From positions 62,001-126,000 of the forward strand of contig JAWKTV010000015.1 of assembly GCA_041398905.1 (NCBI GenBank): a stretch of 64,000 bases of DNA, given 5' to 3'. The first letter of the stretch is position 1; the number at the start of each line of letters is the position of its first letter. Of this stretch, positions 48,515 through 57,628 are shown piece by piece. Below the pieces are notes generated by a model. It was not told the DNA's origin. It made no database searches and worked only from the letters and a program-made list of their open reading frames with translations. The translations under genes and the position numbers were made by a program. The stretch is from JAWKTV01 sp041398905 (lineage in GTDB: Bacteria; Planctomycetota; Planctomycetia; Planctomycetales; Planctomycetaceae).

Positions 48515-48898
48515 ATGAACGGCCCAAACTTCGCCAAAATGGAACTGATCCCCGCCATCGCCCAGGACGCGGCGAGCGGGCAGGTGCTGATGCTCGCTTA
48601 CATGAACCGCGAGGCTTACGAAGAAACCCTAAGGACCCGCCGGGTCTGTTACTACAGCCGCTCGCGTCAAAAGCTGTGGCGCAAGGGCGAAGAAAGCGGC
48701 AACGTGCAGGAATTGCAGTCGATCTACTTCGACTGCGATGCCGACACACTGCTGGTCAAGGTGAACCAGATTGGCGGCGCGGCCTGTCACGAAGGGTTCG
48801 CAAGCTGCTTCTTCCGGCGGGTTGATCCGGCGAGCGGCGATGTGACCGTGGAAGGCGAACGGTTGTTCGATCCCGACGAGGTGTATGGATCGAAGTAG
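48515..48898 (+). CDS. hisI: Phosphoribosyl-AMP cyclohydrolase
   Basis: 127 residues from ATG 48515 (an in-frame GTG at 48500 is possible). Third step of histidine biosynthesis, opening the adenine ring of PR-AMP. Stand-alone HisI, not fused with HisE. Motifs: ELIPAIAQDAASGQVLMLAY then MNREAY, YYSRSRQKLWRKGEESGNVQ, zinc/magnesium site FDCDADTLLVKV, and the C-terminal cysteines in GGAACHEGFASCFFRR. No other his genes are in the window, so the pathway is dispersed. Confidence 0.93.
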   Translation: MNGPNFAKMELIPAIAQDAASGQVLMLAYMNREAYEETLRTRRVCYYSRSRQKLWRKGEESGNVQELQSIYFDCDADTLLVKVNQIGGAACHEGFASCFFRRVDPASGDVTVEGERLFDPDEVYGSK

Positions 48899-49016
48899 CG
48901 TTCGCTGGCGGGCCCGTTGATCCCTGCGTACCCCGCCAGCCGCTGTCCCGCCGGAATTCACGCAGTATCGCGAATGTGCTGCCACTCCCCGGTTTCAATA
49001 ACCGCCGCCGGCGATG

Positions 49017-49044
49017 TTGACCCCATTCGCAGGTTCGATACCGT
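49017..49044 (+). promoter_or_regulatory. Possible promoter of tpiA
   Basis: TTGACC, a 16-base spacer and TACCGT, about 33 bases before the tpiA start. A 6-base inverted repeat GGTTCG/CGAACC (49032-49037 and 49052-49057) overlaps the -10 side. Confidence 0.35.
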
Positions 49045-49077
49045 ACCACGGCGAACCCGAACACCACGAGGATGAAC

Positions 49078-49848
49078 ATGCGTAGACCGATGGCGGCTGG
49101 AAACTGGAAGATGAACACGACCCGCGAATCGGGCGAAGCGCTCGCGCGGGCGATTGTGGCCGGCGCTGGAGATGCGGTCGGCAAGGTCGACGTAGTGCTG
49201 GCACCGCCGTTCCCCTACCTGATTCCGGTGATCGACGCCGTCGGTCGGTCGGGCGTGTCGGTCGCCGCTCAGAATGTCTGGCACGAAGCTCCCGGTGCCT
49301 ACACCGGCGAAGTCGCGCTCGACATGCTGCAGGACATCGGCTGTCAGATCGTGATTCTGGGACACAGCGAGCGTCGGCACGTGCTGGGCGAGACGGATTC
49401 GCTGATCAATCGCAAGGTCCGGGCTTCGCTGGCCAAGGGCCTGACAGTGATTTTGTGCGTGGGCGAACTGAAGGAGGAGCGGCTGGGCAATCAGACGAAT
49501 CAGGTGCTCGACACCCAGATGGCCGGCGGACTGGCCGATGTGACCGCCGCCGAGATGGAGCATGTCGTTATCGCCTACGAACCCGTCTGGGCGATCGGCA
49601 CCGGCCTGACGGCCTCTCCCCAGCAGGCGGAAGAGGCCCATCTCCATCTTCGCAAGTGGTTGGAACAACGCTACAATCCGCAGGTCGCCGAGGCGACCCG
49701 CATCCTGTACGGCGGCAGTGTGAAGCCGGACAACGCGGCCGAGCTGATCGGGCAACCGAACGTCGACGGGGCTCTCGTCGGCGGTGCGAGCCTGAAGGCG
49801 GAACAGTTTTTGCCGATCATCGCGGCAGCCGTCGCGGCTGCCGGTTGA
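49078..49848 (+). CDS. tpiA: Triosephosphate isomerase
   Basis: 256 residues. GAGG seven bases before ATG 49078 decides against the ATG at 49072. Interconverts dihydroxyacetone phosphate and glyceraldehyde 3-phosphate. Catalytic residues all present: Lys in AAGNWKMN, His in ILGHSERRHVLGE, Glu in IAYEPVWAIGTG; phosphate loops at RILYGGSVKPDN and DGALVGGASL. Followed by secG and yicC in the same direction, a gene order I recall from other planctomycetes. Pairs functionally with the phosphofructokinase gene nearby on the other strand. Confidence 0.95.
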   Translation: MRRPMAAGNWKMNTTRESGEALARAIVAGAGDAVGKVDVVLAPPFPYLIPVIDAVGRSGVSVAAQNVWHEAPGAYTGEVALDMLQDIGCQIVILGHSERRHVLGETDSLINRKVRASLAKGLTVILCVGELKEERLGNQTNQVLDTQMAGGLADVTAAEMEHVVIAYEPVWAIGTGLTASPQQAEEAHLHLRKWLEQRYNPQVAEATRILYGGSVKPDNAAELIGQPNVDGALVGGASLKAEQFLPIIAAAVAAAG

Positions 49849-50008
49849 CCGGCCGAGGTCGAGGACGAAGCGTTCGGCGGAGTCGATCGCTTCACATGGA
49901 CATGTCAGTTTTCCGAGGGGCGAGCGAACACGCTGCCCGCGGTCATCAACAATGTGCCGGGCGAGAGGCCCGGCGGTCTCAGGAAGGCAGGGTGACGACG
50001 TGGCGATC

Positions 50009-50713
50009 ATGGCGGAGATTTCGCAGGTGCTCCTGCTTATCCTTGGGCTGCTGCTGATTTTGATCGTGCTCCTGCAACGCGGGCGCGGCGGCGGACTGGC
50101 TGGCGCCTTTGGCGGAATGGGTGGCCAGAGCGCCTTCGGTACCCGGGCAGGCGACGTGTTCACCCGCATCACCTGTGTCATCGCGGTGATTTGGGTGCTG
50201 GTGGCGGGCGGTAGCGGCGTGCTGATGTACCGCAACGCCAACGCGCGTTCGGCCGACTTCAAGGACGAGAAGGATACGACCACCACGAACCCGGATGGCG
50301 AGATTTCGGCAGGTGCCGGCGCGGGCGGTGCGGCTGCAACCAACGATACGGCCACGACCACAGATGACGCTGCGGGGACCGATGACGCCGCCGGGTCCGA
50401 CGCCACCACCACCGACGATGCTGCCGCTGGTGATGGCGAGGCGACGACGACGCCTGAGACTGACGCCACCCCCGCAACAGCCACGGAAGCCGGTAATCCG
50501 GCCACTGATACGGCGACTCCGGATCAGCCAGTTGAAACTCCGGCGGACACGACCAGTCCTCCGCCGGCGGCCGGTGCCGAAGAGGCCGGTGACGCCGCTC
50601 CTGCGGACGACGCCGCGACCGAAACCCCCGCACCAACTGGTGACGCCGAGGCGACCCCTTCGCCGGAGCCTGCGACGGAATCGTCGACCGATGCGGCCGA
50701 CGCACCGCAGTAG
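50009..50713 (+). CDS. secG: Preprotein translocase subunit SecG with long acidic tail
   Basis: 234 residues, against 75-110 for ordinary SecG. The first about 75 residues are a normal SecG: helix 1 ISQVLLLILGLLLILIVLLQ, the GRGGGLAGAFGGMGGQSAFG then TRAGDVFTRIT loop, and helix 2 CVIAVIWVLVAGGSGVLMY. The remaining about 150 residues are low-complexity Ala/Thr/Asp/Pro/Glu (TTTDDAAGTDDAAGSDATTT), strongly acidic and probably disordered. A GTG at 50000 in the same frame is an alternative start; AGGAAGG lies at 49981-49987. SecG supports the SecYEG channel; purpose of the tail is unknown. Confidence 0.92.
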   Translation: MAEISQVLLLILGLLLILIVLLQRGRGGGLAGAFGGMGGQSAFGTRAGDVFTRITCVIAVIWVLVAGGSGVLMYRNANARSADFKDEKDTTTTNPDGEISAGAGAGGAAATNDTATTTDDAAGTDDAAGSDATTTDDAAAGDGEATTTPETDATPATATEAGNPATDTATPDQPVETPADTTSPPPAAGAEEAGDAAPADDAATETPAPTGDAEATPSPEPATESSTDAADAPQ

Positions 50714-50912
50714 TCTTTCGCCCACCGGCGGAGTCGGAGCGGCGGTTCCGTGACGTCGGACCGGGACAAGTGCCGGTACGGATCGTCGACGAAGTGGCTG
50801 TCCGGACGATCCGGGACATTGTTCCACGGGCGGTAGAGTCGTGTGATCGCCAGATGTTGCGGCCAGCCGTCGTGGTTGGCTGGTCGGTTCGTTGCTTCAG
50901 GAGAGAAGTCCT

Positions 50913-51794
50913 TTGCTGCTGAGCATGACGGGGTTTGGTGAAGGGCGGATCCAGACGGATCGGCTCGCGTTGACCGCCGAAATCAAGAGCGTCAACAACA
51001 AGCAGCTCAAGGTCTCGGTTCGCTCGCCGGACTCGTACTTGTCGCTGGATCACGACCTGGAGCGGCTCGTGCGAACCCGCATCGCACGCGGTTCGGTGTA
51101 CATCAACCTGTATGCCCAGCGGCTCGATCATGCGCACGATCAGACGCTCGATCGAGAGCTGCTGGAACGCTACTGGACTCAGGTGCGCGAGGCCTCCGCG
51201 GCGTTGGGGGTTGATCCGCCGCGGGATGTTTCCGCGCTGCTGTCACTGCCGGATGTCGTGCTCGAAGCGCGACATCACGTGGTCGAAGAAGACGACTGGG
51301 GGGCGATTGAACAGACGATGATCGCCGCGCTCGAGTCGCTGCAGGCTTTTCGCATCCACGAAGGGGACGCGATGGCGCAGGAGTTGGCGCGTCTGTGCGA
51401 CGAAATCGAAAGTTCGCTGGCGGGTGTGGTCGCCCGGGCACCAGGCGTGGTCAACGACTACCGCGACAAGATCCTGGGGCGAGTGCAGGAACTGCTGAAC
51501 GATACCAGCGAACGCTTGCAGCCGTCCGACGTGCTCCGCGAAGTCAGCCTGTTCGCGGACCGCTGTGACATCACTGAGGAGATCACACGGCTGAAGTGCC
51601 ACATCGTGCAGTTCCGCCAGCAGCTCCGCGCGACTCAGTCGCCGGGGCGGAAGCTCGACTTCCTCTGCCAGGAAATGTTCCGCGAAGTGAACACGATCGG
51701 CTCGAAGGCGAACGACGTTGCGATCTCCCACACGACCGTCGACATGAAGACGAGCGTCGAGAAGATGCGCGAGATCGTGCAGAACGTGGAGTAG
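50913..51794 (+). CDS. yicC: YicC/YloC-family endoribonuclease
   Basis: 293 residues. TTG at 50913 is chosen because AGGAGA lies eight bases upstream and family members start with xxSMTGxG shortly after the initiator; ATG 50925 is the alternative. N-terminal domain: LLLSMTGFGEGRIQTDRL, EIKSVNNKQLKVSVR; C-terminal DUF1732 region: SDVLREVSLFADRCDITEEI then TRLKCHI, GRKLDFLCQEMFREVNTIGS then KANDVAI. E. coli YicC is an endoribonuclease acting on sRNA such as RyhB. Convergent with cysK. Confidence 0.92.
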   Translation: MLLSMTGFGEGRIQTDRLALTAEIKSVNNKQLKVSVRSPDSYLSLDHDLERLVRTRIARGSVYINLYAQRLDHAHDQTLDRELLERYWTQVREASAALGVDPPRDVSALLSLPDVVLEARHHVVEEDDWGAIEQTMIAALESLQAFRIHEGDAMAQELARLCDEIESSLAGVVARAPGVVNDYRDKILGRVQELLNDTSERLQPSDVLREVSLFADRCDITEEITRLKCHIVQFRQQLRATQSPGRKLDFLCQEMFREVNTIGSKANDVAISHTTVDMKTSVEKMREIVQNVE

Positions 51795-51857
51795 TCCGTT
51801 CGGGGATCGCGTACGCCGCCGCGATGATGCCCGGTGGTTCTCCAAACTTCTCGGACC

Positions 51858-52793
51858 TTACTCCCGAATCCCCTCGAACAGCACGGTCGAGAGATACCGC
51901 TCCCCGCTGTCCGGCAGGATGACGACGATCGTCTTGCCGGCCGAATCGTCGCGGGCGGCGACGCGAAGCGCGGCGGACATGGCGGCACCGCAACTGATGC
52001 CGCAGGTGATTCCTTCCTCCTGGGCGACGCGGCGGGCCATCTCGATCGACTCTTCGTCGGTCACCTGCACGACTTCATCGATCAGGCTGGTGTCGAGAAT
52101 GTCGGGGATGAACCCGGCTCCGATGCCCTGAATCTTGTGCTTGCCCGGTTCACCGCCCGAGAGCACCGGGCTGGCCGCCGGTTCGACGGCGACGGAGTGC
52201 AGGCTCTTGCCTTTCTCCCGCTCCCAAAACCGCGAGACCCCGGTAATCGTGCCGCCCGTGCCCACGCCGGCGACAAGAATGTCGACGTTGCCTTCGGTGT
52301 CGTGCCAGATTTCGGGGCCGGTGGTCTTCACGTGAATCGCCGGGTTGGCGGGGTTGTTGAACTGCTGAGGCATATAGAAGTTGGGATCGGCCGACAGCTC
52401 TTCCGCCTTGTTGATGGCGCCCCGCATGCCGTCCGCCCCAGGTGTGAGGACGAGGTTCGCACCGAACGACTTGAGCATCAGGCGGCGTTCGACCGACATG
52501 GTGTCGGGCATGGTGAGGGTCAGCGGGTACCCGCGGGCCGCGCACACGAAAGCGAGTGCGATACCCGTGTTGCCACTCGTCGGCTCAACGACTTGCATGC
52601 CCGGCTTGAGCAGTCCGCGCTGCTCGGCGTCCCAGATCATCGCCGCGCCAATGCGGCATTTGACGCTATAGGCGGGGTTCCGGCCTTCGACTTTCGCCAG
52701 CACGGTCGCGCTCAGGCCCTTCGTCAGCCGGTTGATGCGAACCAGCGGAGTACGGCCGATCGACTCGGCGTTGTCATTGAAGACGGGCATCAT
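51858..52793 (-). CDS. cysK: Cysteine synthase (O-acetylserine sulfhydrylase)
   Basis: 311 residues. Makes cysteine from O-acetylserine and sulfide using PLP. PLP lysine 45 sits in NPAYSVKCRIGAAMIWDAE, the CysK form (SVKCR); substrate loop EPTSGNTGIALAF; glycine-rich phosphate loop VAGVGTGGTITG; C-terminal CGISCGAAMSAAL and ILPDSGERYLST. AGGAG lies directly upstream; the second ATG (52790) has slightly better spacing. Works with the sulfur-handling CoA-disulfide reductase/rhodanese genes elsewhere in the window, though not linked in an operon. Confidence 0.95.
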   Translation of the reverse strand: MMPVFNDNAESIGRTPLVRINRLTKGLSATVLAKVEGRNPAYSVKCRIGAAMIWDAEQRGLLKPGMQVVEPTSGNTGIALAFVCAARGYPLTLTMPDTMSVERRLMLKSFGANLVLTPGADGMRGAINKAEELSADPNFYMPQQFNNPANPAIHVKTTGPEIWHDTEGNVDILVAGVGTGGTITGVSRFWEREKGKSLHSVAVEPAASPVLSGGEPGKHKIQGIGAGFIPDILDTSLIDEVVQVTDEESIEMARRVAQEEGITCGISCGAAMSAALRVAARDDSAGKTIVVILPDSGERYLSTVLFEGIRE

Positions 52794-53076
52794 GGGCTCC
52801 TGGGAGGATCAAGTCGAGCAGGACTGCGACTCGGAAGGATCTCGGTCGAGTCGACAGCATTATGGAAAGTCTTCAGAATCGCGGCAACGGCGGACTGGTT
52901 GTCTGGAGCATCAACGCGGCGAATCCCCGGCCTTTCCCAGGCCCGGGTGTCGTCAATTGTCTGACAACAGTGAGACGTTGAATCTGTGAGTCGTTCAGAG
53001 AGAATAGACCGCGGCGGACGCGTGGGAGCGACCGGAATGCGGAAGTCGCGGAAAACACAGCGAAAGCCCTAGCAAG

Positions 53077-55131
53077 ATGATCGTCAGTTGGAACTGGCTG
53101 CGGGAATATGTCCAGCCCGGAGCGTCGGTGGATGAGGTTGGCGATCGACTCGCGTTGTCGGGGCTGAACCTCGAATCGATCACCCCGATGGGTGACGATT
53201 TCGCCGTCGACCTCGAAGTCACCAGCAACCGACCGGACTGCCTCGGGCACCTTGGCGTCGCCCGGGAGGTCGCCGCGCTGTACGGCCAGCCCCTCTGTGG
53301 ACCGAAGACTAAACTCAACCCGGTCCAGGCGACAACATCATCGTGCGCCCGCGTCAGTATCGAGGCGACCGATCTCTGCCCCCAGTACATCGCGCGGGTT
53401 ATCCGCGGGGTGCAGATTGGGCCTTCGCCGGCGTGGCTTCAGCAACGGCTCGAGGCCATCGGCATCAACCCCGTCAACAACGTCGTCGACGTGACCAACT
53501 ACGTCTTGATGGAGTGCGGCCAACCGCTGCATGCGTTCGATCTCGCGAAGCTCGCCGGACCGGAAATCGTGGTTCGCCGTGCGCGGGACGGAGAGACACT
53601 GCAGGCGATCGATCACGCGGAGTACAAGCTGACTCCCGACATGTGCGTCATCGCCGATGCCGAGCGGCCCGTGGCCGTCGCAGGGGTGATGGGCGGTGCG
53701 GGCACGGAGATCAGCGATGACACGACCGACCTGTTGATCGAGACCGCGAACTTCGCCTCCGCGTCGGTGCGGGCGACCGCGCGGGGCATCCGTCGGGCCG
53801 ATGCCAACGACCGTCGCAAAGGGCTCCACAGCGACTCCTCTTATCGCTTCGAGCGCGGCGTCGACGTGCAGCAACTCATGTGGGCCAGCGACCGCTGTTG
53901 CCAGCTCATTCTGGAAGTGGCCGGCGGCGAGTTGCTGAGTGACCCGATCGTGGCGGGCGAGATTCCCGCCTGGACTCCCGAGCCGGTGACGCTCCGCATT
54001 CCGCAGATCGCACGCCTGCTCGGCATTACGATTCCCATCGACGAAGTGACCCGCATTCTCGCCGGTCTGGGGCTGACGGCTGTCGAGTCCCGCGACCCGG
54101 AGACCCAGCACTGGCTGCCGCCGTCGTGGCGGCGAGACCTGACCCGGGAATGCGACCTGATCGAAGAGATCGCCCGCCTCCATGGCTACGATCGCATCCC
54201 GGAGGACCGGGACATCCCGGTCGTTTCCGGGACACGCTCACGAGCGGAGCAAGTCACCGACCGCATCCGCAATTTCCTGTGCGGGACCGGGTTTCACGAA
54301 ACTCTGACGCTGTCGTTCACGCCGCGGGAGCTGGGGCCGATCTGCGATCCCGCGCCGCAGGTCGCGGCGACCCTGGTCGAGCCGGCGGCAGGAGAGTTCG
54401 GGAATCAGCTCCGCAAGAGTCTGATCCCCAGTCTCATCAGCGTTCGACGCGACAATGAGCGAAAAGGGAACCTGGACGCCCGACTGTTCGAGATCGCCCG
54501 GGGCTTCCGCGACCCGCGGCCCGAGCGGCCGGAATCGCAGCCGCTGCTGCTGGGGCTGGTCAGCGGTCACTCGTTCGCCGAGATGCGCGGCGTGCTGACG
54601 GGGCTGCTCGCCTCCTGCGGAATCGCGGCGGACGTGCAAGTCGAAGCCGACACGATCGACGGGCTGCTGCCGGGGCGAACGGGACGTATTTCCGTCGACG
54701 GCAAGACATGGGGTTACCTGGGCGAGCTGAACCGCGACTCCAAAGGTGCAGCACCGCTCAAGCTCCGCGACGCGGCGATGGTGGCCGAGGTGTCACTGTC
54801 GCTGCTCATCGAGCAGAGCCGGCTGGTTCCTCAGGCGGAACCGCTACCCAGCTTCCCGGCCGTGCTCCGCGACCTGAACTTCGTGCTTGATGAAGCCGTG
54901 ACATGGCGTCAGCTCGAAGGAGTGGTCAGAGGCGCGGCGAAGCCCCTGCTGCATCGGGTCGGCTTCGTCGATCAGTACCGCGGCAAGCAGTTGCCATCCG
55001 GAAAGAAGTCCTACGTCATCCAGGTCGAGTACCTCTCACCCGAACGAACGCTGACCGGCGAGGAAGTCGAGGCGGCCCAGCAATCGGTCATCCAGGCCTG
55101 CGCGAACGAACTGGGAGCGGAACTGCGTTGA
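53077..55131 (+). CDS. pheT: Phenylalanyl-tRNA synthetase beta chain, short form lacking the OB (tRNA-binding) domain
   Basis: 684 residues, about 110 shorter than E. coli PheT. Start MIVSWNWLREYVQPGASVDE is the usual N-terminus. Directly after LESITPMGDDFAVDLEVTSN it runs into NRPDCLGHLGVAREVAALYG, so the EMAP/YtpR-type OB-fold inserted there in most bacterial PheT is missing. B3/4 editing domain (NPVNNVVDVTNYVLMECGQP), B5 domain (RIPQIARLLGITIPIDEVTR), synthetase-like core (CDLIEEIARLHGYDRIP) and C-terminal FDX-ACB anticodon domain (FPAVLRDLNFVLDEAVTWRQ) are all present. pheS is not in this window, so the subunit genes are probably unlinked or far apart. Confidence 0.94.
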   Translation: MIVSWNWLREYVQPGASVDEVGDRLALSGLNLESITPMGDDFAVDLEVTSNRPDCLGHLGVAREVAALYGQPLCGPKTKLNPVQATTSSCARVSIEATDLCPQYIARVIRGVQIGPSPAWLQQRLEAIGINPVNNVVDVTNYVLMECGQPLHAFDLAKLAGPEIVVRRARDGETLQAIDHAEYKLTPDMCVIADAERPVAVAGVMGGAGTEISDDTTDLLIETANFASASVRATARGIRRADANDRRKGLHSDSSYRFERGVDVQQLMWASDRCCQLILEVAGGELLSDPIVAGEIPAWTPEPVTLRIPQIARLLGITIPIDEVTRILAGLGLTAVESRDPETQHWLPPSWRRDLTRECDLIEEIARLHGYDRIPEDRDIPVVSGTRSRAEQVTDRIRNFLCGTGFHETLTLSFTPRELGPICDPAPQVAATLVEPAAGEFGNQLRKSLIPSLISVRRDNERKGNLDARLFEIARGFRDPRPERPESQPLLLGLVSGHSFAEMRGVLTGLLASCGIAADVQVEADTIDGLLPGRTGRISVDGKTWGYLGELNRDSKGAAPLKLRDAAMVAEVSLSLLIEQSRLVPQAEPLPSFPAVLRDLNFVLDEAVTWRQLEGVVRGAAKPLLHRVGFVDQYRGKQLPSGKKSYVIQVEYLSPERTLTGEEVEAAQQSVIQACANELGAELR

Positions 55132-55297
55132 CGGCCGGTCGGCTTCCGCTTGATGTGCGGTGATACTGGCGGCCCGGAAGCGAGTTGTCCCCCTGGGGGA
55201 ATCGCTGCCACAACACTGTCCGCGAAGCGAACAGCGACGATGGTCACCGCCATCGGCCAACATGGGAACGAAATTCACACAACAGGAGGCAGATCAC

Positions 55298-55668
55298 ATG
55301 GCCAAGCAGCATGCTCCACGGTTTCTGGAAATCGTCAACGAAGCGAAGACCCGCGTTCGGGAATGCAGCGTCGCCGACGTGAAAGCCCGAATGGACGCCG
55401 GTGAGAGCTTCCACCTGGTCGACGTCCGCGAGGAAAGCGAGTTCGCGCAGGGACGACTGCCTCGAGCGATTCACATCGGAAAAGGGTGATCGAGCGGGAC
55501 ATCGAAAAGACGATCCCGGACACATCCGCGCTGGTGCTCTACTGCGGCGGCGGATTTCGCTCGGCCCTGGCGGCCGACGCGCTGCGGCGGATGGGCTACA
55601 CCAACGTCATCAGCATGGACGGCGGCTGGAGCGGCTGGAACGCCGCAGGGCTGCCCACGGATTCGTAA
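55298..55668 (+). CDS. Single-domain rhodanese sulfurtransferase (frameshifted)
   Basis: About 123 residues. ATG 55298 has AGGAGG eight bases upstream. Rhodanese domain: HLVDVREESEFAQGRLPRAI (CDC25-like motif A), catalytic Cys in LVLYCGGGFRSALAADALRR, MGYTNVISMDGGWSGW near the end. One frame change at about 55485-55489, a lost G in AAAAGGG, joins HIGKG to VIERDIEKTIPD. The active loop CGGGFR is six residues as expected for sulfurtransferases. Likely transfers sulfane sulfur in the cytoplasm. Confidence 0.82.
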
Positions 55669-55770
55669 CCGCTATTCCTCGCTCCGGCCCCGCGCAGGCG
55701 GGCTGCGGGGTACCAGCGCGTGCTGCTGCCCCAGCGACTCACCACCAACTCCACACGATCCACAACCCAC

Positions 55771-56756
55771 GTGACTGACTCATCTCTCGCCACTGACGAA
55801 GATTTTGACCCTGCGGACCCGGTGCTCAATGAGCTGGCGTGGGATTTGGTGCAGCAAGCGGTGGCGGCCGCCGATGATCTCCGCATCGAGGTAATCGATG
55901 CGCCGGCAGGAGGAATCATCGACTTCGGGGTCGAGACGACGGGCAGTCTGAGTGCCGGGCTGGCTGGCGGAGATCTGCACTGCGGGGCTGCTTGAGGTTC
56001 AACTCACGCCCGGGCTGCTCGCCGGTCACGCCTGGCCGCAGGTCTTCGTATCGACGGACTCGCCGCTGGAGGCGAGCCTGCTCTGCCAGTATGCCGGCTG
56101 GCAGTTGCAGCAGGGGGCTTCTTCGGGATGGGTTCTGGTCCGATGCGGGCCGCAGCGTTCAAGGAACAGCTCTTCGACGACATCGGCTATCGCGAGCAGG
56201 CCGAGCGGGTGGTCGGGGTGATCGAGTCGTCCAAGCTCCCGGGCCCGGGGTGATTCAGATGATCGCCGAGGCCTGCCAGGTGGAACCGCTCCACGTCGCG
56301 TTGTGTGTCGCTCCGACGGCGAGCGTGGCCGGCAACCTGCAAATCGCCGCCCGCAGTGTCGAAACGGCGATGCACAAGCTGTTCGAACTTGGCTTCGATC
56401 TCTCCCGTGTCGAGTCCGCGCTCGGCTGGGTGCCGTTGCCTCCAGTGGCCGGAGACGACCTGACCGGAATCGGACGCACCAACGACGCCATTCTCTACGG
56501 CGGCCGGATCACGATGTTCGTCAACGGCGATGATGAATCACTCGAGGAGGTCGGCCGACAGTTGCCCGCCTCCAGCTCGGCAGCCTTCGGCCAGACGTTC
56601 CTGCACATCTACGAAGCCGCCGGCCGGGACTTCTACAAGATCGATCCGCACTTGTTCAGCCCTGCCGAGGTGATGTTTCACAACGTCGAGACCGGGAAAG
56701 TGCACCGCTACGGCGAGTTGCGGGAAGACCTCGTCCTCAAGTCATTCGGTCTGTGA
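55771..56756 (+). CDS. mch: Methenyltetrahydromethanopterin cyclohydrolase (frameshifted)
   Basis: About 328 residues when joined, the usual Mch length. Converts methenyl-H4MPT and formyl-H4MPT in the tetrahydromethanopterin C1 branch known in methanogens, methylotrophs and planctomycetes. Motifs: ELAWDLVQQAVAAADDLRIE near the N-terminus, IIDFGVETTGSLSAG, AEICTAGLLEVQL, VFVSTDSPLEASLLCQYAGW, SGPMRAAAFKEQLFDDIGYR, CVAPTASVAGNLQIAARSVE, TNDAILYGGRITMFVNGDDE and YKIDPHLFSPAEVMFHNVET. Frame changes: an apparent extra base near 55965, one near 56130, and a lost G near 56252. GTG 55771 is the likely start; no ATG fits. No other H4MPT genes are in the window. Overlaps the convergent DUF1573 gene by 15 bases. 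Confidence 0.85.
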
Positions 56757-57628
56757 TTCGCCCGGGAGCAGACGCAGGCGTCTCGCACCGGGAGCTGCGT
56801 CAGCCTTCTCGCGGCCCACACTACCTGGCGACGCCGCTGCGCCTTCCGCGATCTCGCCGACGCGGGACGCGCTGCGTCCCTGAACAAGGACCGGAAGACT
56901 GATTCGGGGAAACAGCGGGTCGTTGGTGGTGACCGTGACGTGGGTGATCTCGCGGCCGGGCTTGACTTCGGCCGGGACGCTCACGCGAATCGGAACACGA
57001 CGGTGACCAACCTCGTCCCGCTCCGCCTCCATGACCTCCGCGGCGACCTGGCTCGAACGTGAGTGGACCGATGTGACTTCCAGCGGAGTCACCGGGTCGT
57101 CGCGATAGTCGATGATGTAGACGAACCGTTCGTCGGGCTGCCCATGTAGCTGGTAGAAGTAGACTTCACGCGGTTCGACCGTCACCTTGCGTTCCGGCAG
57201 CGTCAGGCGAAACGTCAGCTCTTCACGATGCGGCTGGCTGTCGTGGCTGGTCACGGCGATTGAGTAGTCGTGTTCACCGGCCTGTTCGTTGGCCGTGTGC
57301 AGCATCAACGTGATCCGGCCTCGCTCGCCGGGCTGGAACACCTGCTTCTCGCCCGCAAGTTCCCAGCGGACGCACCCGCAGCTTGGCTCGATCTTGTCGA
57401 TCGTGACAGTCTGGTCGCCCCGGTTCTCGAACGTGAAGTACGCCTCGATTTGTGGAAACGGGCGAACTTCCGGATAGCTGACGCCATACTGGGTGAACGC
57501 CAGCGGCGGGTTGGGAGCACGGGCGGCGATGGGAGCCGGACGCGGCTGGCCATGCCCGCGAACAGCGTCACGAGGGCCGGGAGCAACCCGACGGCAAGCA
57601 GCCAGACGTTGCGAGAGGACGAGGGCAT
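56742..57628 (-). CDS. Membrane-anchored DUF1573 protein (frameshifted near N-terminus)
   Basis: About 295 residues. ATG 57628 (MPSSSRNVWLLAVGLLPALV) starts a signal or anchor helix in one frame; a frame change near 57515 joins it to NPPLAFTQYGVSYPEVRPFP and the main domain. DUF1573 hallmark KIEPSCGCVRWELAGEKQVF with Cys-Gly-Cys, then beta-sandwich strands RFVYIIDYRDDPVTPLEVTS and REITHVTVTTNDPLFPRISL. AGGA is about ten bases upstream. Paralogous in fold to the protein at 44.4 kb but only one main domain. Divergent to the ECF sigma factor gene, sharing its upstream region. Confidence 0.82.

Noticed and set aside
52926..52950. Attenuator or T-box leader before pheT
   Set aside because: A hairpin of the form CCGGCCT/AGGCCCGG exists, but there is no Phe-rich leader peptide, no T-box consensus and no terminator U-tract.
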